64,000 nucleotides of DNA from Volutella citrinella (lineage: Eukaryota > Ascomycota > Sordariomycetes > Hypocreales > Nectriaceae). Positions 44,495-57,371 of this stretch are shown piece by piece. Each line of letters begins with the position of its first letter. Position 1 is the first letter of the stretch. The notes under the pieces are model-generated. The model saw only the letters and a program-made list of their open reading frames with translations, was not told the DNA's origin and did no database searches. The stretch covers positions 1,922,001 through 1,986,000 of the forward strand of contig JAWZSP010000005.1 of NCBI GenBank assembly GCA_034401135.1. The letters are read 5' to 3'. Made by a program: the position numbers and the translations under genes.

Positions 44495-46697
44495 CACAGA
44501 CGCATCCGATGAGGTCTTAATATCAACAGCTTCCCATGACTGTCTCGGTGTGTCTTCGGAGACACGAGGCAAGAACAGCGAGTACCGTTGCACGGGGCCT
44601 CCGACCTGTCACTCCGAGACGGAATGGAACCTGGCCCAGCTCGTGGAAGCGACTCAAACAAGAGGCCATTGGCGAACTGGTGAAGCTCGGCAGCAACGAG
44701 AAGGTGGATCCATCCACGTGCGATGGATGTCGGAATGCTGGCGGCGATCCTATAACGGCAACGGCTGAAATGGAGCATCCAAGCCCAGGGTGCCTTTGCC
44801 AACAAGGCGAGACACTGCTCTGGGCGGAGAATGCTGGACGGAATGGCCTTGTTGTAAGTGCTGGACACGATCGCGCACAGCCGCTCCCTCTCAGTGAGCC
44901 GGAGACGTGTAGTTGCTGACCATGGTGGCGCTTATTCCAGAACTGATGTTGAGCTCAGGGTTCAGAGGTTGCCATCATTGCCATCACAGGGACTAATACA
45001 GCTGGACATGGTTGATGGCACTGACCATCGAGCAATATCTGGTGGCTCCCAGATGGATTGACCAAGAGCTCTGGAATTGGAACGCGGGATCGAACGTGTC
45101 TCGTTGTCGTTGGAACGAGTCCATGGTTGCGCAGCCGTGCGAAGGAGCAGAACATGGCCCGCATGGTTGTGCCACAACTATCTTCGCCGTCCGTCTATCT
45201 GGCTGCCTAAGCGGCTGAGCTTTGGACCTTGGCCCTTGAGTATGGCAGACTGGGACAAGGCTGAAGGTCACAAATGCGACTCAGGCCAATTCCGAGTGAG
45301 GCCAGTCTCGTAAGGGGTGGTCAATGGCAGCTGCCAGTCCATTACTGCCTGTGGGTGGATAAGGAGTCAAGCAACATGGCTGAACGGATGTCATCATCCA
45401 CTTGGACAGTGTCGAGATCCTCCGCTCGGGGAATTGGGGCGCTGAGCTGACTCCAGACATGGGCGGCTATGTTCCCGTCAGTACTCGTTCTCTCCGTTCC
45501 TTTTCGCGGCTGTATCTCAGCATGAGCCACCGTAGGGTAACCAGCCAGAGGGCGCTGGATAGACCGCACTAGATAACGAACAAGCAAAGTCCAGGCAGAC
45601 AGGATTGGGAGACGACTCGAGGAAATGATGTTGAGGATGGGTTTGCTGATCGACTTGCAAGACATCTACTTGGTGGAATCCGTACACACGGGGTGAATGA
45701 TCGACCAGCTGCTCCTTCACGTCGGGGGACGTTTTGCAACCTGCCGTCTCCGACTTGTGTCACCTTACCCAACCCATTGGTCACACAAGGCAGGCGCCGT
45801 ACATGTACCGCATCTCCGCAGCATGCAGCAGCTCAGCTCTGCATCTGCACAGTGCCTTTCTGAGCAATGACGTCTCCCCTAGGCATGCTACGAGTCCCAG
45901 TCAACCAGCCTGCCTTGTTAGCATATCCGAAATTATTGTGATTATTGTGTTTACTAGCCCAACAAACACACGACGACTCGCAGTTGCAGCGAACAGCCTC
46001 TTGGTCAGCCCCTTGCTGGCCGTCCGAAGGCTGGGTGGGTGCTGTCGGAAGCTGAGCCAGGTCTGTGCCAGCGTCCATACCACACCACACACACTTCATC
46101 ATCCCTGCGCCTGGCGATTGGCCGGGAAGCTCGCTGACTGGGGATCGCCCACGGTACATACCGCTGGGAGTGTCCTAGTCGCCGCCGGAGCGAAAGCTTC
46201 TGGCACTACTAGTCGCAGTTATTGAGTGGGCGATAACGCCCCCATTGGCACCGATTGAGTCGCCAAATCCCGTCAATTGAGTGCCGCACGGCGCCGATTT
46301 GATTAATATCGCACCGGCCAGCGCACAGGCTCGATCTGGCGTGCCTTGGACCGTCCCTGTTCGCCGCACGCGACCAGCCAGGCCCAGTTGAGCTCAGCGG
46401 GGACGTGGAAGTGTTGGGGGGGTTAGGAAGTGGAGGGGGAGGAGGGCTCTAGTGAGCTTTACCGCTCTAGGGGATGAAACGAAGAGCGACGACCTCGCCG
46501 TGGCCAGAAAAATCGTCACCTTAGATTGGGGGCTAGCGGTAACGAGTTAGCAGAAGTAAAACCATGGCACTTCGTTGTCTGCCGGGCTTTGGCTTGGCTT
46601 GCCCGGCCTGGATGGATCATGGTTTGGTCGGTGAATCGGCGGTGGATGTCAAAGCACAGGCCAAGCTCTTTGTGACTTGACTGGTGGGGAGAGAGTG

Positions 46698-47018
46698 TGA
46701 CTCCCCCGCCCACCGTGGACGGAGCGCTGTACTGCGTAGTAGGTGCGGTGTGCCACTGCCCGCACCGCCAAAAGGAGAATTTTTGAGCAATGTCTTATCT
46801 TATCGGGCGCCGTTCACCGGACCGCCTTTTTTTTCCTCTGCCGCACGGAACCCTGCACGAACGACCTTGTCCTGTGTATTCCTCCCCACCGACCCGGATT
46901 TCCAAAGAGTCACCGGCTCTTGCCTCCTTCACATTGCCAACTCCAGACTCTCAATCGAATTGGGTCTCTAACGAAGGGCAAGATTGCCAGCGGGACGGTG
47001 CCATCCAAGCATTGACTC
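46698..47018 (+). promoter_or_regulatory. cluster of TGACTC (Gcn4/CPC1-type) sites
   Basis: TGACTC at 46698-46703, its reverse complement GAGTCA at 46907-46912, and TGACTC at 47013-47018, all within 340 bp of the arginine-specific CPS start. Gcn4/CPC1 proteins bind TGASTCA and control amino-acid genes, including arginine genes (established knowledge). None is the full palindrome. Confidence 0.4.
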
Positions 47019-47033
47019 GCCTGCACCGCCGCA

Positions 47034-50000
47034 ATGCCTGCTAATCTCCTGGCAAACACCATCGCTGGCCGAGCTCCGGCTCTGCTCCGCCATGGACGTC
47101 GCATCCCGCGAGCTCTGCCCGCGCGCGCCTTCTCCTCGGCCAGCGTCGCCCGCGCCCGCACTTCCATCCTCGCTGCTTCTGCCCGTCCTGCCCTCTCCAA
47201 GCGTCTCGGCACCGTCACCGTTCGAAGCTTCGCCTCTGTCTCCAGCGAGGCTCCCGACCCCAAGGCCTACCTGGCGAGCGGCGCCATCAAGCCCTCTCAG
47301 ACCGTGGATGTGAAGAAGGTCCTCGTCATTGGCAGCGGTGGCCTTGCCATTGGCCAGGCCGGCGAGTTCGACTACTCAGGTTTGTACTCCTCCCCTTGAA
47401 TCCGTCGTCAACAGGTCCATCTCGCCATACATGTCGTCCGGGGAGAGTCAGAAAAAAAAGCGTGTTGGTGGTGATGGTTCTGGTGACTCACCAGCCGGGC
47501 CTGGAATGGAACGAACCCCTCCCAGCTAACTCGATTGCTTCAATCCAGGTGCCCAAGCTCTGAAGGCTCTCAAGGAGGCTGGCGTTGCCTCTGTCCTTAT
47601 CAACCCCAACATCGCTACCATCCAGACCAACCACAGCCTCGCTGACGAGGTCTACTACCTTCCCGTGACTCCCGAGTATGTGAGCTACGTTATCGAGAAG
47701 GAGAAGCCTGATGGTATCTTCCTGTCCTTCGGTGGCCAGACCGCCCTCAACCTCGGTGTCGAGATGCAGCGACTCGGCCTCTTCGAGAAGTACGGCGTCA
47801 AGGTCCTCGGTACCAGCGTCCGAACCCTCGAGCTCAGCGAAGATCGTGACCTCTTCGCCAAGGCCCTCGAGGAGATCAGCATCCCTATTGCCAAGTCCAT
47901 TGCCGTCGGAACGGTTGAGGAGGCCCTCGATGCCGCTGAGAAGGTCGGCTACCCCATCATCGTCCGAGCTGCCTACGCTCTGGGTGGCCTGGGCTCCGGT
48001 TTCGCCAACAACGAGGAGGAGCTTCGCAACATGGCCGCTCGATCACTCACTCTCTCGCCCCAGATTCTTGTTGAGAAGTCTCTCAAGGGCTGGAAGGAAG
48101 TCGAGTATGAGGTTGTCCGCGACGCCAACAACAACTGCATCACCGTGTGCAACATGGAGAACTTCGACCCTCTTGGCATCCACACTGGTGACTCCATCGT
48201 CGTGGCTCCTAGCCAGACTTTGAGCGATGAGGAGTATCACATGCTCCGAAGCGCTGCTATCAAGATTGTTCGTCACCTGGGCGTCGTCGGCGAGTGCAAC
48301 GTCCAGTACGCTCTGCAGCCCGATGGCCTCGACTACCGTGTCATTGAGGTCAACGCCCGTCTCTCCCGATCCTCGGCCCTGGCCTCCAAGGCCACTGGCT
48401 ACCCCCTGGCCTACACTGCCGCCAAGATCGGTCTCGGACACACTCTCCCCGAGCTCCCTAATGCCGTGACCAAGACCACCACGGCCAACTTTGAGCCTTC
48501 TCTTGACTACATCGTCACCAAGATTCCCCGATGGGATCTTTCCAAGTTCCAGCACGTCAAGCGAGACATTGGCAGTGCCATGAAGTCTGTCGGAGAGGTC
48601 ATGGCCATCGGCCGAACCTTTGAGGAGTCCTTCCAGAAGGCTATTCGTCAGGTCGACCCTCGCTTTGTCGGCTTCCAGGGCGACAAGTTTGAGGATCTCG
48701 ACTTTGAGCTCCAGAACCCTACCGACCGCCGATGGCTGGCTGTCGGACAGGCCATGCTCCACGAGAACTACTCCGTGGACAAGGTTCACGAGCTGACCAA
48801 GATTGACAAGTGGTTCCTCTACAAGCTGCAGAACATTGTTGACTGCACCCGCGAGCTTGAGGCTGCCGGCAGCCTCGAGGCCCTGAAGAAGGACCAGATC
48901 CTCAAGGCCAAGAAGATGGGTTTCTCCGATCGACAGATTGCCATGGCCGTCAACAGCACCGAGGATGCCGTCCGTGCTCAGCGAACGAGCCTGAACATCC
49001 GCCCCTGGGTGAAGAAGATTGACACCTTGGCTGCCGAGTTCCCCGCGGACACCAACTACCTGTACACCACTTACAACGGCGCCTCCCACGACGTTACCTT
49101 TGAGGACAACGGCACCCTCGTCCTTGGCAGCGGAGTCTACCGAATCGGCTCTTCTGTCGAGTTCGATTGGTGCGCTGTCAGCGCCACCCAAGCTCTCCGC
49201 GCCATGGGCGAGAAGACTGTCATGATCAACGTAAGCGATATCTCCTCCTTGACACATGCGAATAAACTCAATGCAAATGCTGACATATCGCTACCAGTAC
49301 AACCCCGAGACCCTGTCCACCGATTTTGACATGGCCGATAAGCTGTATTTCGAGGAGTTGAGCTACGAGCGAGTGATGGATATTTACGAGCTCGAGAGCG
49401 CCCAAGGCGTCATCGTCTCCGTCGGCGGCCAACTCCCTCAGAACATCGCCCTCCGCCTGCAGGAAACTGGTGGCGCCAAGGTCCTGGGAACTGACCCCAA
49501 GGATATCGACAAGGCCGAGGATCGTCAAAAGTTCTCTGAGATCCTCGACAGCATTGGTATCGACCAGCCCGCCTGGAAGGAGCTTACTTCCGTCAAGGCC
49601 GCCGAGGAGTTTGCCGATGAGGTCGGCTACCCCGTTCTTGTCCGACCCAGCTACGTCCTTTCTGGTGCTGCCATGACGGTTATCCGCAGCCAGGATGAGC
49701 TCAAGGACAAGCTCGAGGCCGCCAGCAATGTCTCTCCTGACCACCCTGTCGTCATCAGCAAGTTTATCGAGGGAGCCCAGGAGATTGATGTCGATGGTGT
49801 TGCCTCCAAGGGTAACCTGATCGTCCACGCCGTCAGCGAGCACGTTGAGCAGGCTGGTGTCCACTCGGGTGATGCTACTCTGGTCCTCCCCCCCACCGGC
49901 CTCGATGCCACCACCATGGAGCGTGTCAAGGATATTGCCAAGAAGGTCGCCAGCGCCTGGAACATCAGCGGTCCCTTCAACATGCAGATCATCAAGGCCG

Positions 50001-50841
50001 AGAACCCCGAGGGTGGCGAGCCTCTGCTTAAGGTCATTGAGTGCAACCTCCGCGCTTCTCGATCGTTCCCCTTCGTCAGCAAGGTCCTGGGCACCAACTT
50101 CATCGACATCGCCACCAAGGCCCTCGCCGACAAGCAGGTCCCCGAGCCCACTGATCTCATGGCTGTGAAGCGCGACTACGTTGCCACCAAGGTCCCTCAG
50201 TTCTCGTGGACCCGTCTCGCTGGCGCCGACCCCTTCCTTGGCGTCGAGATGGCCTCCACTGGTGAGATTGCCTGCTTCGGAAAGGACCTGGTCGAGGCTT
50301 ACTGGACTTCGCTCCAGTCTACCATGAACTTCCGTATGCCCGAGCCTGGTGAGGGTCTGCTCTTTGGTGGCGATGTCACCAAGCCCTGGCTCACCCAGGT
50401 CGTTGACTATGTCGCCCCCCTGGGCTACAAGCTGTACACCGCCAGCCCCGAGGTCAAGGATTTCCTTGAGTCGAGCTCCCAGCACAAGATCGAGGTCGAG
50501 GTCATTGAGTTCCCCAAGGAGGACAAGCGTGCCCTCCGAGAGGTCTTCAAGAAGTACGATATCCGTGGCGCTTTCAACCTGGCCCAGGCTCGTGCCAAGA
50601 CCACCCTCGATGTTGACTACGTGATGCGCCGAAATGCCGTCGACTTTGGTGTTCCTCTGTTCATGGAGCCCCAGGTATGTTATCACCATGTGCAGGGATC
50701 AACCGACCCCCAATGCTGACTTGTAAATCACAGACTGCCATCCTTTTTGCTCAGTGCATGAGCGAGAAGCTTCCTCGACCTGAGGGTACTCCCTCCGAGG
50801 TCCGCCGGTGGTCCAACTTCATCGGTGGCAAGCCTCTGTAA
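47034..50841 (+). CDS. arg-3: carbamoyl-phosphate synthase, arginine-specific, large subunit
   Basis: Makes carbamoyl phosphate from bicarbonate, two ATP and ammonia delivered by the small glutaminase subunit, for arginine synthesis in mitochondria (Neurospora arg-3, yeast CPA2). Exons 47034-47379, 47549-49230, 49298-50674 and 50734-50841 encode 1170 residues. The first 60-70 residues are Arg/Ala/Ser-rich and resemble a mitochondrial presequence. The first ATP-grasp half starts [24 protein letters not shown] and includes [29 protein letters not shown] and [24 protein letters not shown]. The second half has [34 protein letters not shown] and [20 protein letters not shown]. The C-terminal domain is MGS-like. 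Absence of fused aspartate transcarbamylase or DHO-like parts separates it from the pyrimidine-specific enzyme. Confidence 0.97.
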
Positions 50842-51544
50842 ATCATAGGAAAGAGAAACAGGACGTGCCGAGCGATTGCTCTGGTGGAATGGTGCGTGAA
50901 AATGGACCGAGACGGACTGCCTAGGAGTTTCTAGTAGCCATCACTTTGGCGCTCCCCCGTCATATGTGTGGCTATTTTTTGTTTGAACACTCTTTGTTTA
51001 TGGGTAGAGATTTGGAGTACTGGAAATCCGAAAAAAAGAAAGCATCTCAACTGTCACCGAGTCCCAAAGTGTGAAGCGTGATACCGTTGGGGCTGGGTTT
51101 AGGCTTCAAGGCCCACACCCGGGACACGGAATTGGACACACGCAGGTGATTTACTACTAACACTCAGATGTGACACGACGTCTCTTCAGCCGGCCTTCAA
51201 GGGATGGTATGAAATAACCCACAGATTCAAATGCAACTAGGTTCCCTACGCCCCTTTCAATATGTATCATGATGGGAAATATTCGTGCGCTTCTACATGA
51301 TCAAGCAATGTTTTGCAGAGCCTCCCATGGCATACCATCCTACACCAAACAAACGCAAGCCCAAACGCCATCCTTGCTTCAGTCAAATACGACGTTGACG
51401 TTGCCGCCATGCCAAAGGACAACCGATGAGGCCTTGACTGCTTCTTTTTTCAGTTTCATGCCGGGTGCCTTCCCCGCCTTTGCTCCTCCATGAAAACCAT
51501 CATTCCCACTTCGACTTGAACCCCTGCCTCCCCATGGGGCCGGT
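50842..51544. other. convergent intergenic region
   Basis: About 700 bp between the CPS stop and the NPL4 stop; presumably both 3' UTRs. No gene seen. Confidence 0.6.
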
Positions 51545-53708
51545 TTACTCTGCTGGGCGGGACGGCGGCGCTTGGTCGGACGGAGAATGACGCTCATTCA
51601 GCCTGAAGGCAGCAAATCGCTTAGCAAGGGGCTCACCGGATTCGCGAGCAGGGGGTTGAAAAGATGAAGAAGAAGAGGAAGATGCAGAGGAGAGCGCGGG
51701 AGCCCCGATGCTCTCTCGCGGGCGTTTGGGGATTCGCTCACCAGTCGATTGAAGAATGGCCTCGAGGTTTTGCCAGCCCTCAGTTGAGCGGAGCTGGAAG
51801 CTATCGGCCAGGTCGTGCTGGCTTGCCACGCGGCAAAGCAGCGCATCTTCATCCTGTTTCCGGGGCCAGGTTAGCAAAGCTGTTCGTACATGTATGGGAT
51901 ATCGAAGCCACCCCGCTCACCTTGGAGAGGATACCCATCTGATGGATGAAGCACAACAGATGAAAGTTTGACAATTCCTGCCCATTGTCGCTCCGCTTCT
52001 GGCCAGGCGATAGCTTGAGAAATTTCGAGAGTGAAGAGTGCTCCTGGCTTTCACCAATGTACTCGCGGTTTTCGACGGGGAAGCCCTGCTGAGTGAACAT
52101 GGGCTTGGGCTTCTCCGGGAAGCCGTGCGTCAGGGTGACGAAGAGATACTCGACCGGAAAGGATGGTTTGGCATTCTCCTGGACGTTAGCACCATACTCA
52201 TTGACCCTGCGATAAAACACTTCGGGAATGTATCGCGTGCGGCTAGCGGAGCCATCATCCTCTTCCTCCTCTCGGACAAGCATCACGGTGGGGTCAGCCG
52301 AGGGCTCAACAATGTCTGCTCGGACCATTTCAACCGCGTCGTTGGACACTTGGTACGACGAGATGGAGATTTCGCCTTCTTCGTTGCCAGTGACGATGCA
52401 AGTGACAAAGTTGGAGCCGAAGGCTCCAGTATCGCTCCACTTTGAAGGCTTGGGGTATAGGGCTTGCAACCGGGACGAGAAACAGATCTCTTGTGAGGCG
52501 AGGAAGTACGATTCGGCGTGGCGCTTGCAGATGACTGAGCCGTCGCCATTGCCAGCATCCAAGAGGTCGGTCCAGATGATACCGACGGGCTCCAATCCGC
52601 ATTGCTTCGCAACTAGATCGACCTCCTTTTGCGCCTCCCAGGCGTTCATCGTGATGCCGTCCATCTCATCGACCTGGGGTGGCTCGTAGATAGCCTCCAC
52701 CACGGCCTTGACACCCAGCGGGACTTCGGTGTATTCCGTGTACCTTCCATAAAGGTATCCTAGCCGCTGAGAGCCGGTCTTCCGCCAGGTGTCGATGAAG
52801 GTATCGATGATGGAGGGAGAAGAGAATTCAACATGGTCAACCATGCGGAACTGCTGGGGCTGGAGGGTGATGGCACTGGGCTGGCACTTTGTGCAGATGC
52901 CTTCAGGCCAGGCGGGATGCCCCGAGGGACAGTCGTGCTTGACTCGGTAATACGGCTCGACAAGCGGTGGGATGTATGAGGTGCCCAGCTCCGGCTTGTT
53001 GGTAGCAGCGTTGATCTTGCGCAAGTAGGAGTGGAACGACATGTACTTGATCTTCTTCTCGGAGAGGTATTCGGCGTTGAAGGGGTCGAGGGGTTGACAG
53101 TAGTCGCACATTCCCTTGGGGCCATGGCGGCACATTCGGTTCCGGCCTCGGGGGATCTTGCCGTCCAGGCGGTCTAATCGATCATCCAGAGCTGACTGGC
53201 GCACCACCTCCCACGGCCGCGCTATTCTCTCGGGTTTCGGGTTGATGGGAAGGTCTTCGGTAGCGAGAACGGGCTTGCCGTTGAGTCGGGCTGACGTCGA
53301 GGCCGCCGGGGCGTCGCCGTTGGACTGGTCGGCGTGCTGGTAGCTGAGGAAGATGAGGTCGCCATGTCTGGGGGGGTCAAGGTCAGTTACGGATCACTCG
53401 AAACCGGGGCAAGGAGCCTGAGGTCGTACTTGAGGCCGATCTGGCCAACTTTGAAATCGACAATGTCACCCAGTCGCTTAGAATCACCACCGTTGGGAGA
53501 GTTGGACAGAGATATCGTTTTGGGGTCAACCGTCTTGGGGAGCTCAGAGAGCAGCTGGCAAACTCGCGGATTAGGCTGGGCTCCAAGTGGTCACCAAAAA
53601 AAGAACAGAGCAAGGGATACACACTAGCTTTCCAAGCTCGCCAAACGTCGTAGTCGGCTCGACATTTAGACGGCTCATGCCATCGGGCCCACGGAGACGC
53701 AGCAACAT
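51545..53708 (-). CDS. npl4: NPL4, ubiquitin-binding cofactor of Cdc48/p97
   Basis: With Ufd1, Npl4 recruits polyubiquitinated substrates to Cdc48 for ERAD and chromatin extraction. Exons 53708-53625, 53554-53430, 53367-51921 and 51853-51545 encode 654 residues. An N-terminal ubiquitin-like domain ([20 protein letters not shown]..., to about 85) is followed by [11 protein letters not shown]. The zinc-finger block reads [19 protein letters not shown] (from about 149), with a second C-x2-C in GICTKCQPS. The MPN fold (about 225-450) starts [37 protein letters not shown] and lacks the JAMM metal ligands, as expected. The last exon carries the helical C-terminal domain and a Ser-rich end. Its start faces SEC66. 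Confidence 0.93.
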
Positions 53709-54430
53709 GACATGCAGAGTTGTCTGCGGTGGCCACAGAACGAAGTCGAGGAGGGTCTTAGTGGGGTTGTTGCAGTTGCTCTGGAGCCGTGCAGCGGTGA
53801 CGGGCCGGGATTCAGAATGGCGCGGCGGCGAGATGAAACTGCGCGTCCAGAGTGCCGGGGAGGAGAGGTTGGCGGAAGAAGGTCTGATCGTGGATGGCGT
53901 GAATGCGTGGAAGAGAAGAGTTAGCCAGCCTGAGCTTCGACCGTGGCGTGGAAGCTCGCTGAATCACAGTGGGGGAAGAGACGGGAGCTTGGATTGGTTT
54001 GGCCCGCTGTTTGGAGCATAGCATAGCGTCATCAGGCGGTGCCTACGGAGGACTGCTAGCGGTACGGATACTACTACTGGTCAGTATGGCAAGCACCTGG
54101 AGCCCTCCGCTTTAGGCACTTGCGAACGCCACCGATCGGGGCCTGGAAGGTTTAGCCACACGAGCATGCGCCACACATTTGGGGCCGCTAGCTGGTGGAT
54201 GGTGGGAGGCCAGAGTGCGACATGACATCTGGCCAGTTGGCGTACCAGCGGCAGTGGTCCAGCTTGAATGAAATTATATGCCACACGACCCATGTGCAAC
54301 TTGGCGATCCACGGCCTCGCACCAGTTTGGCATTGACAACCACCTCTCCACGTCCAACACCGCTCGCTACTTTTAGTTCCCTCCGCTCCTTCTGATCTAT
54401 TCGCTCGCCCTCTTCAATCCAACCGCCGCC
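53709..54430. other. divergent intergenic region (NPL4 / SEC66)
   Basis: About 720 bp with both promoters; no gene or clear control motif recognised. A C/T-rich run (54375-54430) precedes the SEC66 start. Confidence 0.6.
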
Positions 54431-55354
54431 ATGTTCGATATTGACTGGAAGGGCCTGGCCCTTCCCTTCGCCTACATTCTCGTCCTCGGCGGCGCCCTCA
54501 TGACATTCTCGACCATCTACCGAAAACGCAAGGCTGGTAAGGCACCGCTCGCATCCCTCTACAATTTCTCGCGTTTTGTTTCTAGACTTCCTTGCCTGGC
54601 CTGGTTCGCCTGGGATTTGGTCTGGCGGGACACACGAGTGATTGAAGCAGGGGCATCGCCTCGAACTTGAGACGGAGAGGGCTGACACGTTCCCGTAGCT
54701 CAGAGCGCAAACCTCGCTCCTTGGTTCGGTCCTCACCTGCAGCGCAATGTGTACCTTTCCCTCCTGCACCTCCAGCCCGAAGACGCCTCCGAAAAGTCGC
54801 CCCGTGTCCCCGACAGCGTCCTGCGCGCCGCCCTGTTGCGCCGTGCCGTCGAGGACATCCGCCGTCTGATCCAGATCAAGTCCGCCAAGCAGGCCTGCAG
54901 CTCTTTGCTGCAGCGTGGCAGTGTCGGCGACGACCTGTGGCAGCGTTTCCAGCGCGCTGAGAAGGAGATGGAGGAGGAGCTGAGGGATGTCGTTACCGAG
55001 GTAGGCAGACACTGGTCTTTTGGGCTCTCCGGGCTGTGCGCTTGTATGCGAGCATTGACGGACTGACTGATTCCATTCGTCTAGGCCAACGCCCTGGCGC
55101 CCAACTGGGGCCAGTCCATTTTCCAGTCCGCACATGAGATGCACTCCAACCAGGCCATCCGCGGCCAGCTCGACGACGTCCTCGCCCAGACGCCATCCGA
55201 GAAGGAGTGGTGGGAGAAGCGACGATCACAGATCCAGACTGACTTCATGAAGGAGCTGGACGGTTCCGAGCAGAGCTCGTCCGCCAAGGCTGTCAGCGAG
55301 GACGACGCCGTGCTAGTGGACACTCCCAAGAGCAAGAAGGCCGCAAAGAAGTAG
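54431..55354 (+). CDS. sec66: SEC66/SEC71, non-essential subunit of the Sec63 translocation complex
   Basis: ER membrane subunit of the SEC62/63 complex for post-translational protein import. Exons 54431-54536, 54699-55000 and 55085-55354 encode 225 residues. A short lumenal start is followed by one membrane span (LALPFAYILVLGGALMTF, about 10-27), then FSTIYRKRKAG. The cytosolic domain begins NLAPWFGPHLQRNVYLSLLHL, with DSVLRAALLRRAVEDIRRLI, ANALAPNWGQSIFQSAHEM and EKEWWEKRRSQIQTDFMKEL, all conserved in Sec66. The Lys-rich tail is PKSKKAAKK. Splice phases (1 and 0) fit. Confidence 0.93.
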
Positions 55355-55860
55355 GACGGACAAGTTAGACGCACGCGGTGCCAAGGGATGAGAACAAAGC
55401 GCAGAGTGCAATGCAGTCACGGCGTAAGACCCCATGTCAGCAACGGCGCTTGGGACCCAGTCAGTGCAGGTGGGCGCCAAATCAGAGATTCACTTGTACA
55501 TTATTCTGTGAGCACTCGGGTGTCTGGGTCAGACGGAGTGGGATCATATTACAGGCGTTATGGGTTTGCAAAACCGACCATACCTAGTCTCCGGGATTCT
55601 CTATTGATATTTGCTCATATCCCTTCTTCGACATGGCGTGACGATGCTTGCCAATAATAATGCTGCGACGTGTTGGCCAGTCGCCCCCCGATGATATATC
55701 TACAAAGCGCAAAACAAAAACGACAAATGGCCACAATGAAGCCCAAACGCCAGATGCAGACAACCGCCCTGCCGAATCTCGCCAAGATGGCGTCTAGTTG
55801 GTATTTGGCAGACAAACAACACCACCTCTCTGGCTTATACAGTATGTAAGGGCAGCCAGC
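55355..55860. other. convergent intergenic region
   Basis: About 500 bp between the SEC66 stop and the stop of the uncharacterised gene at 55861-56653; no gene seen. Confidence 0.6.
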
Positions 55861-56653
55861 TCAGGTGTTCCACGGGTCCTGCTTCCGCCGCCACATCTCC
55901 TCGTCCTCTGTCATCCTCGCCCGTCGCGCATCGTCCATAATATCCTCTTCGGATTTGGGCAACACGGGCGACTCGCAACCTCGCAGGCCGATGAATTTGC
56001 CCATCATGCGTCGCTTCTCTTCGAGCGGCAAGTCGGAGCTCCAGGTTATGGGACATGGGTACTGCTTTGTCCACTTGCAAGGCACCTTCTGGTGGTAAAA
56101 CTGTGCCAGAGACTCCAGCTGGGCGTCCGTCAACAGCCAGAAGTTCAAGACGGTTGTCGGAAAGGCCGGGTGAACTGCGCCAGTGGTGAGCTGTACCAGC
56201 GGGGCCAGAGGCAAGGCCATTTGCTCCAGCTTGCGAGCCAGGCTGGGGTTCTTGGCTAACCGTCGGTACCCGAAGGCATGGCGGTGCCGAGCAGAGGGAA
56301 TCTCGCCTCGCATCATTTTGGAGCGTGCTGTTCTCGGTGATAGTGGCTTGGTGTAGAGATAACGCCAACAAGACACCTCGGTCCAGTGTGTATTTGTTCC
56401 ACGGCGCTTCTTTCCTTGCGTCGCTGGGGGGATTCTTGGATGGGTTTGGATGCTGTAGCTGGGTCCTGTGATATAGTTCTCGAAATGCAAGGCCAAGTGC
56501 ACGTCCAGCGGGATCTTGACGAGTCGTGTTTCTGATTTCTGATGGCTGGGCCAAAGAATCAGAGGAGAGGTGATATCCGACGTCGAAACGGATACCTTGC
56601 TTGGCCTCCCATCGTGGGTGGCCCGAGGCCCTCTTGTATGAGAAACATGGCAT
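55861..56653 (-). CDS. conserved-looking fungal protein of unknown function
   Basis: Exons 56653-56596 and 56531-55861 join in phase 1 (donor GTATCC, acceptor CAG, 64-nt intron) to 242 residues. The N-terminus is MPCFSYKRASGHPRWEAKQ; the longest ordered stretch is at about 150-225: TTVLNFWLLTDAQLESLAQF, PCKWTKQYPCPITW, DLPLEEKRRMMGKFIGLRGC. The last part is charged (EEDIMDDARRARMTEDEEMW). No signal peptide or membrane segment is evident, and I do not recognise a named domain. The patterned hydrophobic and aromatic residues and the good intron signals argue for a real gene. Without the intron the in-frame part would start with a GTG, which supports the spliced model. Function unknown. Confidence 0.6.
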
Positions 56654-57371
56654 CAGTAGATCGTGATACCCGGCCCATGTCTTTGATGCCGAACACGATC
56701 ATTGAACTGGGGCCACCCGCGAGCGGATGTTCTTGGGAAGGCCGGCTTTGTTGGCAGCGCGTTTACCGACCGCTTTGAGGCGTCGTCCCCATGAGCAGCG
56801 CAAAGTCTTTGGACGGACCCGGCCAGAGCCCAGATTTATTTTGGTGGGTGCGTGTGTGAGACAGAGCCATAAGCTGCTTTGGGCCTGGCGACGCAATCGG
56901 GTTGGCCAAGCTGCTGGAAAAAGAGAGACATGAACACAGTTGGCGCGGAATGTGACCAGTGCCATGACTCAAATAGAGCCCAGGAGACAATGGATTCATA
57001 GGTATCGCTTCGCTCGCTTGAGACTAAACCAAGGCGTCCCCCGTCATTCACCTGATGGATCCCCAGGGGGCAAGCTGGCTGCGCCCGGCGTCCAAAATCT
57101 GCCAACGCATGTCTGGATGCGCTGACCGCAGTCCCACCACCACAACCCTCGCTTCCCAACCACCTGGTGTCTCAGCTGTGATGAAGCTTTTATGCGGCCC
57201 AACGGTAGCGGCAGCATTCACTAATATAGTGGCCGGCAGTAGCGGCGTCCGGCGACTCGAGGCCGGCCCGAGCAGCCGCACCCGGTTCCCAAGATCCAGT
57301 TCCGCTCAAGCACAAAGCATCGCACATGGCGTGTACTGGTCGAGTATGAACGCGGTGCCCTCGCAGCCAAC
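56654..57371. other. intergenic: upstream of the 242-residue gene and ORC3 3' flank
   Basis: About 720 bp; no gene seen. Confidence 0.55.

Larger units (their letters stand above)
44342..47033. other. 2.7 kb divergent intergenic region (repeat precursor / CPS large subunit)
   Basis: Contains the upstream regions of both genes. It holds the possible TATA box at 44489-44494 and the TGACTC sites at 46698-47018. Several open frames (for example 45734-46225) show no family resemblance. Confidence 0.55.

Noticed and set aside
48043..49257. 404-codon open frame antisense to the CPS large subunit (also 473 codons at 49268-50689)
   Set aside because: Mirror of a highly codon-biased gene; no family resemblance, while the opposite strand is clearly carbamoyl-phosphate synthase.
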